Below, one piece after another: positions 6,409-10,652 of a stretch of DNA of 10,652 bases. Numbering within the stretch: the first letter of the stretch is position 1; the number at the start of each line of letters is the position of its first letter. The notes beneath the pieces are model-generated. The model was not told the DNA's origin, did not search any database, and saw nothing but the letters and a program-made list of their open reading frames with translations. Both the position numbers and the translations under genes were made by a program. The stretch comes from Nanobdellati archaeon (GTDB lineage Archaea; SpSt-1190): NCBI GenBank assembly GCA_015522095.1, contig WAMX01000014.1:1-10652 (forward strand), read 5' to 3'.

Positions 6409-7140
6409 TCAACCACCCAGGCTGAGCAGCTCAAGCAGGTCGCGCAGCCCCGGCCCTATGCCGAGAGCGCCTATCACCGTGCCGACAAAGAGCCTCTCCC
6501 CTTCCTCCGCATCCTTTATCAGGTACATTATGAGGGGCAGGAGGGCTGTCTTGATGAGTCCGAAGAGCAGGGGGTTGTAGGACATGAGCGCGCCCGCAAG
6601 AACGTGCTCCTCAATGAGCCCCGCCATCACGCCGAAGCTGGTAATCCACGCCTCAAATATGGGGGGGACCCAGGCAAAAAGATCGCCCATGAAGGGAAGG
6701 CGGCGGTAGAGGTATGCAGCGGCGGGCGTGATGAGGAGGGGGGGAATGGCGTAGGCGGCCCTGCCAAAGCGGAGGTAAGGAGTGCCTGCCAGCAGGGCGA
6801 GCCCCGCAAGGGCCCATCCCGCCTGCTCCGTCCTCCGGGGGCCCACGGCGATGTAAAGGACGGTGAAGAGCACTATGAAAAGCAGGAAGATGCCCGGCGT
6901 GACCGTGAAGAAGTTCTGGGGAAAGAGGCGGTTGTTCAGAAAGCGGAAGGCGCCCGCAAGGACCATGAATGGCAGGGCGGCGCGGCGGAACTCCCTGCCG
7001 TCAAGGCCCCTGACAAAATACTTCCAGTAGAGCTCAACAAGGGCAATCACGGCAAGCGCATAGAAGGCGGTGTTGTAGGGGTTGTAGCCCTCCTGCTGGA
7101 ATATGGGGCGGAAAACGTTCTCCCACAGGAAATCCAGCAT
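6409..7140 (-). CDS. DUF63 family integral membrane protein
   Basis: Product of 243 residues and a conserved archaeal membrane protein of unknown function. The N-terminal motif EGYNPYNTAFYAL (residues 17-29) matches the DUF63 hallmark (GYNPVNT-TYA), and RFLNN and the C-terminal IGALGIGPGLRDLLEL also fit. About seven or eight membrane segments can be drawn at roughly 24-43, 54-67, 80-99, 108-121, 130-146, 165-185, 190-208 and 216-230. There is no cleavable signal peptide. The polar residues inside the helices near 161-181 (EAW, EEH) may mark the functional centre. The ATG at 7140 is about 24 bases from a shared TATA-like box, implying a leaderless mRNA. The PIN gene follows without a gap. No enzymatic role is known to me. 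Confidence 0.85.
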   Translation of the reverse strand: MLDFLWENVFRPIFQQEGYNPYNTAFYALAVIALVELYWKYFVRGLDGREFRRAALPFMVLAGAFRFLNNRLFPQNFFTVTPGIFLLFIVLFTVLYIAVGPRRTEQAGWALAGLALLAGTPYLRFGRAAYAIPPLLITPAAAYLYRRLPFMGDLFAWVPPIFEAWITSFGVMAGLIEEHVLAGALMSYNPLLFGLIKTALLPLIMYLIKDAEEGERLFVGTVIGALGIGPGLRDLLELLSLGG

Positions 7141-7160
7141 GGAAGGCTGAAAAATGCAGG

Positions 7161-7167
7161 TTTAAAA
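7161..7167. promoter_or_regulatory. Shared symmetric TATA-like box between the DUF63 gene and the gene at 7190
   Basis: The plus strand reads GGTTTAAAAGCC, nearly its own reverse complement. The AT core is about 24 bases from the DUF63 ATG (7140, minus) and about 26 from the ATG at 7190 (plus). It is the best TATA candidate in the 49-bp gap for both directions. A second AT-rich patch (7181-7188) is too close to the plus-strand start. Confidence 0.6.
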
Positions 7168-7189
7168 GCCTGCGCAGCCATATTATAGT

Positions 7190-7675
7190 ATGGAGCTCAG
7201 GGCCCCTCCTTCAATAAAGGTCCTCGAAGCCATGGGCGCAATAGCGGACGGGAGGGTCAAGCTCAGGGACAGCGGGGCGGAGGTCACAAGCTCGGACGGC
7301 TCGCGCAGGTATGTTGTGGTCTGGGATGGGACCCGCAATGCCGCTTCCAGCGACGACAGTGGCACGGTGCACCGCGGCTATGTGGGCTACCCCATAATCG
7401 CCCTGCTCATGCTTCAGGGGGTGCTGCCCTACGATCCCCGGCTCGCAAAGAAGCTTGCAGGCGTGCCATGGAAGCGGCTGAACGAGCGGTACGGGGACTA
7501 CGGGCGCACGATGGACCACGTGCTCAAGGGGTGGGCGTGGGAAGACAAAAAGAAGCTCTTCAGGCTTGTTAGGTGGATACTCGCGATACTGCGGGAATTG
7601 AAAATAAAGAAGCTTGAGGAGGAAGTCAAGCTCACTGACTTCGTCGAGCCCTTCGGCGGGGAGGGCCGCGCCTGA
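7190..7675 (+). CDS. Conserved-looking hypothetical protein
   Basis: Product of 161 residues, probably leaderless. I do not recognise it with certainty. Residues 1-60 contain a strand-rich segment (GRVKLRDSGAEVTSS, RRYVVVWD). Residues 63-80 hold a hydrophobic GYVGYPIIALLMLQGVLPYD stretch, probably a buried helix rather than a membrane span. Next comes a helical part with AGVPWKRLNERYGDYGRTMDHVLKGW (89-114), and a charged, possibly coiled-coil C-terminus (110-150). No metal-binding cysteines, nucleotide-binding loop or signal peptide is seen. The W-K-LNERYGDY segment is the most motif-like and would be a good search seed. Its last 44 bases overlap the convergent eS26 gene, a long overlap for this window. 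Confidence 0.75.
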   Translation: MELRAPPSIKVLEAMGAIADGRVKLRDSGAEVTSSDGSRRYVVVWDGTRNAASSDDSGTVHRGYVGYPIIALLMLQGVLPYDPRLAKKLAGVPWKRLNERYGDYGRTMDHVLKGWAWEDKKKLFRLVRWILAILRELKIKKLEEEVKLTDFVEPFGGEGRA

Positions 7676-7838
7676 CCTTCTCCTTTGCCTCCTGAAGCTT
7701 TATACCCCTGTGCTTGGCGCAGGAGATGCAGTAGTACACCTTCCTGAGCTCGCCAAAGACGCGCCTCACAACCGGCGCGGACTTGTACCTCGGCGCAGTC
7801 CTGCCGCACGAATCGCACTTGACCCTGCTCTCTCTCAT
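7632..7838 (-). CDS. rps26e: Small ribosomal subunit protein eS26 (S26e), short form
   Basis: Product of 68 residues. eS26 sits at the mRNA exit channel of the small subunit in eukaryotes and in the archaea that have it. A zinc-binding set is visible: C8 and C11 (KCDSCGR) and C37 and C40 (YYCISCAKH). The block KVYYCISCAKHRGIKLQEAKEK aligns well with the eS26 core ([20 protein letters not shown]), and the RRGPPRRR tail matches its basic, proline-containing end. It lacks the long basic N-terminal extension of eukaryotic and TACK versions, so it is shorter than usual. The ATG overlaps the dnaG stop (ATGA), and a GGAGGTAAT Shine-Dalgarno sequence lies in the last codons of dnaG, so it is translated by coupling with dnaG. 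A generic small zinc-ribbon protein is the alternative. Confidence 0.8.
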   Translation of the reverse strand: MRESRVKCDSCGRTAPRYKSAPVVRRVFGELRKVYYCISCAKHRGIKLQEAKEKVRRGPPRRRARRSQ

Positions 7839-9034
7839 TTCTTATTACCTCCAATGTCCTTCTTGGTCAGCACCTCTATGCCGCGGAAGTCGCCGTCAGC
7901 CGATGTGCCAACCACGCGCTCCACGCCGTGGGACTTGCATATCTCCGCTATCCTGCGGGTAACTTCCCCGTCCATCACGACGGTGTCAGCCTTCAGTATC
8001 TCGAGATACCTTCCAAGCTCCACGGTCGGGACCTTGCCCAGTATCTCGGACTCGCGCAGCAGGTAGGCTCCCCGCGTGCCCACAAGGTCATCAAGCAGCT
8101 TCTTGAACTGCTCCTTCTCCTCAGCCTTGAGGCTCGCCTTCTTCTTTGGCGCAGCCCTCCGCTGCTCCTTCCTCCTGGGCTTCTCGGCAGGCTCCTCAAG
8201 CGTGACGCCGATATTCTCGCGGACCTGCTCTGCGGGCTCCTTCCCGCGAAGCGCCTTCAGTATCTCCTTCTGCGTGAGCTCTTCAACCTCCTTGCCGTCC
8301 GGCGCCTTTGCCACGAAGTCAATCTCCGCAGACATCAGCAGCTCCTTGATTATCAGGTCGCCGCCGCGGTCGCCGTCCACAAAGAGGGTCACGACCTTCT
8401 CCTTGCTCAGCTTTATTATCTCCTTCGGGAGCTTGTTTCCGCCGAGGGAAATCACATTCTTTATCCCGTGCTTGAGAAGGTTGAGGACATCCGCCCTTCC
8501 TTCCACTATTATGACTTCCTCGCTGGAGTCAACAGCAGGGCCCGCGGGAAGCTTTCCCGGCCCGTAGAATGTGACCTCTGCCTGGCGGACCGCCTCCGTG
8601 ATCTCCTCGAGTATTTCCTGACTGTCCGGTCCCTTCATCAGCATGTCCTTGAGTATGTCCTTCGCGCGGTCCATGATGTACTTCCGCTTGCGCTCCCGCA
8701 CATCCTCGACGGAGACCACCTTGACCCTTGCCTCGCAGGGTCCCACCCTGTCAATGGTCTCAAGGGCGGCGGCTATTATGGCAGTTTCAGCCTTGTCCAT
8801 GCTCGATGGAAGCTCAACTGTGCCGAGCGTTCGGCCGTTCTTTGTTTCCATGTGCACCTCTATGCGGCCTATGCGGCCGCTCTTCTGAAGCTCGCGGAGC
8901 TCAAGCTCCGAGCCCAGCAGTCCTTCGGTCTGCCCGAAAACAGCACCGATTATGTCCGGTTTTTCAACCACGCCTTTAGCATTTATTTCAGCCTTGACTA
9001 TGTACTTAGCCGCGACGGGGCTAATTTTACCCAT
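7835..9034 (-). CDS. dnaG: Archaeal DnaG-type primase / exosome subunit
   Basis: Product of 399 residues. Archaeal DnaG has a TOPRIM catalytic core but lacks the zinc-binding and helicase domains of bacterial DnaG. It has primase activity in vitro and is also a stable part of the archaeal RNA exosome. Residues 1-160 are the conserved archaeal N-terminal domain (KYIVKAEINAKGVVEKPDIIGAVFGQTEGLLG). The TOPRIM domain spans about 172-250, with the catalytic Glu at 178 (VIIVEGRADV) and the acidic pair D220/D222 (FVDGDRGG). Residues 281-305 are a basic, low-complexity linker, and 310-390 a small C-terminal domain. An excellent Shine-Dalgarno sequence (GAGGTGAT) stands before the ATG, so unlike its neighbours it has a short leader. 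eS26 is translationally coupled downstream. The long open frame on the other strand is a shadow. Confidence 0.96.
   Translation of the reverse strand: MGKISPVAAKYIVKAEINAKGVVEKPDIIGAVFGQTEGLLGSELELRELQKSGRIGRIEVHMETKNGRTLGTVELPSSMDKAETAIIAAALETIDRVGPCEARVKVVSVEDVRERKRKYIMDRAKDILKDMLMKGPDSQEILEEITEAVRQAEVTFYGPGKLPAGPAVDSSEEVIIVEGRADVLNLLKHGIKNVISLGGNKLPKEIIKLSKEKVVTLFVDGDRGGDLIIKELLMSAEIDFVAKAPDGKEVEELTQKEILKALRGKEPAEQVRENIGVTLEEPAEKPRRKEQRRAAPKKKASLKAEEKEQFKKLLDDLVGTRGAYLLRESEILGKVPTVELGRYLEILKADTVVMDGEVTRRIAEICKSHGVERVVGTSADGDFRGIEVLTKKDIGGNKK
7844..7852 (-). promoter_or_regulatory. Shine-Dalgarno sequence of the eS26 gene
   Basis: The minus strand reads GGAGGTAAT, with GGAGG ending 9 bases before the ATG at 7838. 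It is embedded in the final codons of dnaG and decides the eS26 start. Confidence 0.7.
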
Positions 9035-9037
9035 AGT

Positions 9038-9045
9038 ATCACCTC
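9038..9045 (-). promoter_or_regulatory. Shine-Dalgarno sequence of dnaG
   Basis: The minus strand reads GAGGTGAT, three bases before the ATG at 9034. With transcription starting about 24-26 bases from the TATA-like box at 9066-9073, the leader would be only about 10 nt and consist almost entirely of this site. Confidence 0.7.
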
Positions 9046-9065
9046 GAAAGGTCGAGCTTCAAATG

Positions 9066-9073
9066 TTTAAAAA
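9066..9073. promoter_or_regulatory. Shared TATA-like box between dnaG and the DUF3467-like gene
   Basis: TTTAAAAA on the plus strand and TTTTTAAA on the minus strand. It is about 25 bases from the ATG at 9094 (plus, leaderless) and about 35 from the dnaG ATG (minus, leaving room for a roughly 10-nt leader with the Shine-Dalgarno). A second T-rich patch at 9082-9088 could be an additional dnaG box with a longer leader. Confidence 0.5.
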
Positions 9074-9093
9074 GCTGTGTTGTTAAAAGATGC

Positions 9094-9372
9094 ATGTCAG
9101 GAAAGGTAAAATCTGAAAATGCGGCAATTTTCGCGGATGAAGTTATGGTCAGCTTCAGCGTAAAGACGGGCAAGGATGGCTCAAGGAAGGACCCCGTTGT
9201 GCGGCTCGGCTTCGTGGATGCGATGAAGAAGATGGTGGTTGCAGAGGTTGTGGTCACGCCGACCACGGCACACGCCCTTGCGCACATAATTGAGGGGACA
9301 TTGAAGAAGATAGAGGAGACGAAGTCAGGGAAAACTACAAAAAGGGAAGAGGGCACGAGTTACATAGGATAG
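9094..9372 (+). CDS. Small DUF3467-like protein
   Basis: Product of 92 residues, probably leaderless. The pattern SENAAIFADEVMVSFSV...VRLGFVD...VAEVVVTPTTAHALAHIIEGTLKKIEE resembles the DUF3467 family: an N-terminal strand region with A-x-x-A-[ND], a central LGF/LDF strand, then V-T-P-xx-A--L---L---I--YE. I recall this fold from memory of the family pattern, so the assignment is moderate. The family has no established function. The last 17 residues are a basic and acidic low-complexity tail. The gene is divergent from dnaG, and its TAG stop shares its final G with the first base of tRNA-Arg, so the two are almost certainly transcribed together or closely coordinated. No cysteines or nucleotide-binding motif are seen. 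Confidence 0.75.
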   Translation: MSGKVKSENAAIFADEVMVSFSVKTGKDGSRKDPVVRLGFVDAMKKMVVAEVVVTPTTAHALAHIIEGTLKKIEETKSGKTTKREEGTSYIG

Positions 9373-9445
9373 GGCCTGTAGTCTAGCTTGGATAGGACAG
9401 AGGGTTGCGGACCCTCCGGCCCGGGTTCAAATCCCGGCAGGCCCA
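9372..9445 (+). tRNA. tRNA-Arg (anticodon GCG)
   Basis: A full cloverleaf can be drawn. The acceptor stem GGGCCTG pairs with CAGGCCC (7 bp) and the discriminator base is A. The D arm is at 9381-9398 (GTCT with GGAC). The anticodon stem GAGGG/CCCTC encloses the loop TTGCGGA with anticodon GCG at 9407-9409, reading CGC (and CGU after wobble) for arginine. The T arm CCGGG-TTCAAAT-CCCGG has the standard TTCAAAT loop (9421-9437). Length is 74 nt, with no intron and no encoded CCA (the next bases are CTC), so the end must be added by a CCA enzyme. The first base is also the last base of the upstream stop codon. Confidence 0.95.
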
Positions 9446-9446
9446 C

Positions 9447-9468
9447 TCAAACCTTTAAAAAGGTTTGA
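9447..9468. repeat. Perfect 10-bp inverted repeat just after tRNA-Arg
   Basis: TCAAACCTTT, two bases (AA), then AAAGGTTTGA: a perfect palindrome of 22 bases starting two bases after the tRNA. The two-base centre is too tight for a full-length RNA hairpin, but a shorter stem of about 8-9 bp with a 4-6 nt loop can form. It could aid 3'-end processing or termination, or be a dyad site for a DNA-binding protein. Confidence 0.6.
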
Positions 9469-9494
9469 TCCAAAAGGTGCCGTCTTCGCCTTCG

Positions 9495-9517
9495 GCTCGA
9501 CGACACGAGCAGTTTTT
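9495..9517 (+). terminator. Possible terminator: hairpin followed by a T run
   Basis: GCTCG, a six-base loop (ACGACA), then CGAGC, then AG and five T (9513-9517). Archaeal termination depends mainly on T-rich runs, so the T5 is the relevant part and the stem is supportive. It would end the transcript carrying the DUF3467-like gene and tRNA-Arg. Confidence 0.4.
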
Positions 9518-9609
9518 GACCAAAGGCATCAGCGAAAGAGCGTTGAACGAACGGAGCTCGCGGGTTGGGTCTTCCGTGGGCGATCAGAACTGTGCGGGGG
9601 AGTGAGGGG

Positions 9610-9855
9610 CTATCTCCCGCCGCCCCCCTCCTTCAGCTTCTCCCCTATCCTCCTGTACTGTATTGGCGAGCCGTAGGCACGCCTGGCTGACAGGTCGATG
9701 GTCAGCAGACCATTCTGGACGGTCGCCCTGCCATCCTGCTCTGTGTAATCAAGGCCGAGACGGTAGATGAATCGGGAGCGCCCGTCCCGGTCCATCTGGA
9801 GAAACCTCTCCCAGTATTCGTTCAGTTGTTTATCCTCAAAGTACCTGTACTCCAT
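9610..9855 (-). CDS. Unknown small protein in an operon with a winged-HTH gene
   Basis: Product of 81 residues. I do not recognise the family. Residues 1-33 are a charged and aromatic helix-rich segment (EYRYFEDKQLNEYWERFLQM), the middle (34-56) looks strand-rich (ATVQNGLLTIDLS), and the end is basic and then glycine-rich (GGGGR). It has no membrane segment or zinc motif. The ATG at 9855 is supported by a strong Shine-Dalgarno sequence (GGAGGTGG, 9860-9867) that lies inside the upstream winged-HTH gene, and the two coding regions overlap by 34 bases. They are therefore one transcription unit with coupled translation. A regulator plus partner, or a toxin-antitoxin-like pair, is possible from layout only; nothing in the sequence shows toxin activity. 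Confidence 0.65.
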   Translation of the reverse strand: MEYRYFEDKQLNEYWERFLQMDRDGRSRFIYRLGLDYTEQDGRATVQNGLLTIDLSARRAYGSPIQYRRIGEKLKEGGGGR

Positions 9856-10031
9856 TCAACCACCTCCTTTTCGCGGAGCTTCCTGAGTGTGTACCACAGA
9901 GAGCTCTCCGGCCAGCCACGGGTGCGGCTGAGCTCGCGGACCGCAGAGCTTGCAGTCCTGCTGCCGGAAAAAGCCACGCGGAGAAGCTCCCTTTCTTTTT
10001 CGTCCAATAACTTCCACAGAACTACCGACAT
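9822..10031 (-). CDS. Small winged helix-turn-helix DNA-binding protein
   Basis: Product of 69 residues from the ATG at 10031. The whole protein looks like one winged HTH: a first helix (LWKLLDEKERELLRVAF), a second helix (SSAVRELSRTRG), a recognition helix (PESSLWYTLRKLREKEVVEW) and a short wing (STGTLRIN). The segment P-[ES]-[ST]-L-Y/W-x-x-L-x-x-L resembles PadR/MarR-like regulators. The start is uncertain. An upstream TTG at 10094 would add 21 residues (with no matching domain) and is about 28 bases from the TATA-like box at 10119. The ATG at 10031 has a GGGTGAT Shine-Dalgarno-like sequence and a TATA-like box at 10075-10082. There is no ligand-binding domain, so it probably acts as a simple repressor, perhaps of its own promoter and of the divergent gene at 10145. 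Confidence 0.75.
   Translation of the reverse strand: MSVVLWKLLDEKERELLRVAFSGSRTASSAVRELSRTRGWPESSLWYTLRKLREKEVVEWSTGTLRINN
9860..9867 (-). promoter_or_regulatory. Shine-Dalgarno sequence embedded in the winged-HTH gene
   Basis: The minus strand reads GGAGGTGG, four bases before the ATG at 9855. The same bases encode part of the KEVVEW segment at the end of the HTH recognition region, so they serve two purposes. Confidence 0.7.
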
Positions 10032-10074
10032 TGGTAAGGCATCACCCTTGCCATATCTGGAGAACAGGAGGGGG

Positions 10075-10082
10075 TTTATTAA
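10075..10082 (-). promoter_or_regulatory. TATA-like box for the winged-HTH operon
   Basis: The minus strand reads TTAATAAA. Transcription would begin near 10054, leaving a leader of about 23 nt that carries the GGGTGAT Shine-Dalgarno-like site before the ATG at 10031. Confidence 0.45.
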
Positions 10083-10118
10083 GCTGATGTGCAAAAATCC
10101 TGCACAGCCGGCAAACCA

Positions 10119-10124
10119 TTTAAA
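10119..10124. promoter_or_regulatory. TATA-like box for the gene at 10145, possibly bidirectional
   Basis: The plus strand reads CATTTAAACTT; the core TTTAAA is its own reverse complement. It is about 24 bases from the ATG at 10145 (leaderless) and about 28 from the TTG at 10094 on the minus strand. Confidence 0.5.
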
Positions 10125-10144
10125 CTTCCACAGAGGGCAATGGA

Positions 10145-10621
10145 ATGGGCGATGTGAAGAAGGTGAAGGACGCTTACAGCAAGCTTAAAAAGGAGAACCC
10201 GGGCCTTCCGGAGGCAGGCGAGTTCTTTGCAGTGTTTGGGATATTTGAGGAAGACGACCTGTCCGGGCTTGTCAAGCTCTTCAAGAAGGTCCGCAAGATA
10301 CCTTCAAATGTCGCCCACTGGATACTCGAGCTGCTCTCGCCGCCCGACCCGATAGCCGCCCACGACAACCAGGCAACGAAGCACATGAAAAAGGAGCTGA
10401 TGGAGAGCCTGAAGAAGTGCGTGCTGGCAGACAAGACCCTCACCCTTGCGTCCTTCGAGGCGGCGAGAAGCAAAGACCCCGAGGAGGTCCTTGCAGGGGC
10501 AATAAGGGAGGTCACGGCAGAGCTGAAGCCCGTTGCAGAGCTGCTCGAAGAGGTGACAAAGATAACGCTTGAGAGCTGGAAGAAGGGAGCGGATGAGGAG
10601 GAAGTCAGCTACCGCTGGTGA
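10145..10621 (+). CDS. Unknown helical soluble protein
   Basis: Product of 158 residues, probably leaderless. I do not recognise it. It is rich in Lys, Glu and Leu and appears almost wholly alpha-helical: KVKDAYSKLKKENPG at the N-terminus, FFAVFGIFEEDDLSGLVKLFKKV at about 27-49, AHWILELLSPPDP at 57-69, then helices at about 77-96, 98-108 and 112-145. One cysteine is present (92). The HWILELLSPPDPIAAHDN segment (58-75) has His and Asp residues that could bind metal, but this is speculation. There is no signal peptide, membrane span or nucleotide-binding loop. It is divergent from the winged-HTH gene, which could regulate it. It ends one base before the stop of the partial gene at the right edge. 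Confidence 0.72.
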   Translation: MGDVKKVKDAYSKLKKENPGLPEAGEFFAVFGIFEEDDLSGLVKLFKKVRKIPSNVAHWILELLSPPDPIAAHDNQATKHMKKELMESLKKCVLADKTLTLASFEAARSKDPEEVLAGAIREVTAELKPVAELLEEVTKITLESWKKGADEEEVSYRW

Positions 10622-10652
10622 TTACAGGAGCTTCAGTCCCTCGGTTTCTTTC
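10622..10652 (-). CDS. Possible 3' end of a minus-strand gene running off the right edge
   Basis: A TAA at 10622-10624 on the minus strand is preceded by an open frame ending KETEGLKLL. The tail and codon choice look like a normal protein end, but nine codons are too few for identification. It would be convergent with the gene at 10145, with no gap. Confidence 0.3.
   Translation of the reverse strand, partial: KETEGLKLL

Larger units (their letters stand above)
9446..9609. other. Non-coding stretch between tRNA-Arg and the small gene at 9610
   Basis: There is no convincing coding frame in these 164 bases. They contain the palindrome at 9447-9468, an imperfect direct repeat (TTTGATCCAAAAGG at 9464-9477 and TTTTTGACCAAAGG at 9513-9526), a small nested hairpin region (9481-9503) and a perfect 5-bp hairpin with a T run (9495-9517). 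From 9531 on, the words GCGAAAGAGCG and GAACGAACGGAGC recur in loose form. I found no clear box C/D (TGATGA with CTGA) arrangement. It could be an unrecognised small RNA, a degraded dispersed repeat, or a spacer with terminators. Confidence 0.5.

Noticed and set aside
6604..7188. A 194-codon plus-strand frame opposite the DUF63 gene
   Set aside because: Low-complexity Gly/Glu/Lys product, antisense to a recognised membrane protein.
7928..9070. A 380-codon open frame on the plus strand opposite dnaG
   Set aside because: dnaG on the minus strand is unmistakable (TOPRIM motifs, Shine-Dalgarno); the plus frame is leucine-rich antisense of GC-biased codons.
9447..9526. CRISPR-like repeats
   Set aside because: Only one palindrome and one imperfect direct repeat of about 14 bases; there is no regular repeat-spacer pattern.
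9446..9609. Box C/D or H/ACA guide RNA in the stretch after the tRNA
   Set aside because: No TGATGA/CTGA pair in proper spacing and no ACA-terminated hairpin pair was found on either strand by eye.

Overview
The window is a chromosomal segment of an archaeon. The evidence is an archaeal-type DnaG primase, a Trm10-like SPOUT tRNA methyltransferase, a HerA-like hexameric ATPase, an Fcf1/VapC9-type PIN protein, a DUF63 membrane protein, an eS26 ribosomal protein, a tRNA-Arg gene without encoded CCA, TATA boxes in place of -35/-10 promoters, and many apparently leaderless genes. The DNA is GC-rich by eye, with short intergenic gaps and several convergent gene overlaps, as in a compact genome. The lineage cannot be fixed from this window. 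eS26 is usually described from TACK/Asgard-type archaea and eukaryotes and is absent from most classical Euryarchaeota, whereas DUF63 is typical of Euryarchaeota. A deep-branching euryarchaeal or DPANN-type lineage is a guess.

Layout. 1-259: the C-terminal end of GlmS on the plus strand. 333-1931: three consecutive minus-strand genes that look like divergent copies of one unknown membrane-anchored family. 1962-2672: trm10 (minus), divergent from an unknown gene (2720-3070), followed by hisS (3108-4358). 4344-4724: an unknown gene convergent with hisS and divergent from the HerA-like ATPase (4798-6054). 6043-7140: a minus-strand DUF63-PIN pair, divergent from an unknown conserved-looking gene (7190-7675). 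7632-9034: dnaG followed by the overlapping eS26 gene (minus). 9094-9372: a DUF3467-like small protein, divergent from dnaG, whose stop codon runs into tRNA-Arg(GCG). 9446-9609: a non-coding stretch with a perfect palindrome, hairpins and an imperfect direct repeat. 9610-10031: a minus-strand pair of a winged-HTH protein and a small unknown protein, divergent from an unknown helical protein (10145-10621). The last 31 bases look like the 3' end of another minus-strand gene.

How it fits together. Most recognisable genes serve information processing: tRNA charging (hisS), tRNA modification (trm10), tRNA-Arg, ribosome (eS26), RNA/DNA primase or exosome function (dnaG), DNA translocation (HerA-like) and probably RNA cleavage (PIN). 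Expression follows a simple rule. First genes of transcription units have a TATA-like box centred about 22-29 bases upstream of the start codon, so they should be leaderless. Downstream genes of operons, and dnaG, carry Shine-Dalgarno sequences. At three or four divergent pairs one near-symmetric TATA element appears to serve both directions. No mobile element or CRISPR array was seen. The items most worth a second look are the tandem paralog family, the shared symmetric TATA boxes, the short HerA-like ATPase without NurA, the dnaG-eS26 coupling and the structured non-coding stretch after the tRNA.
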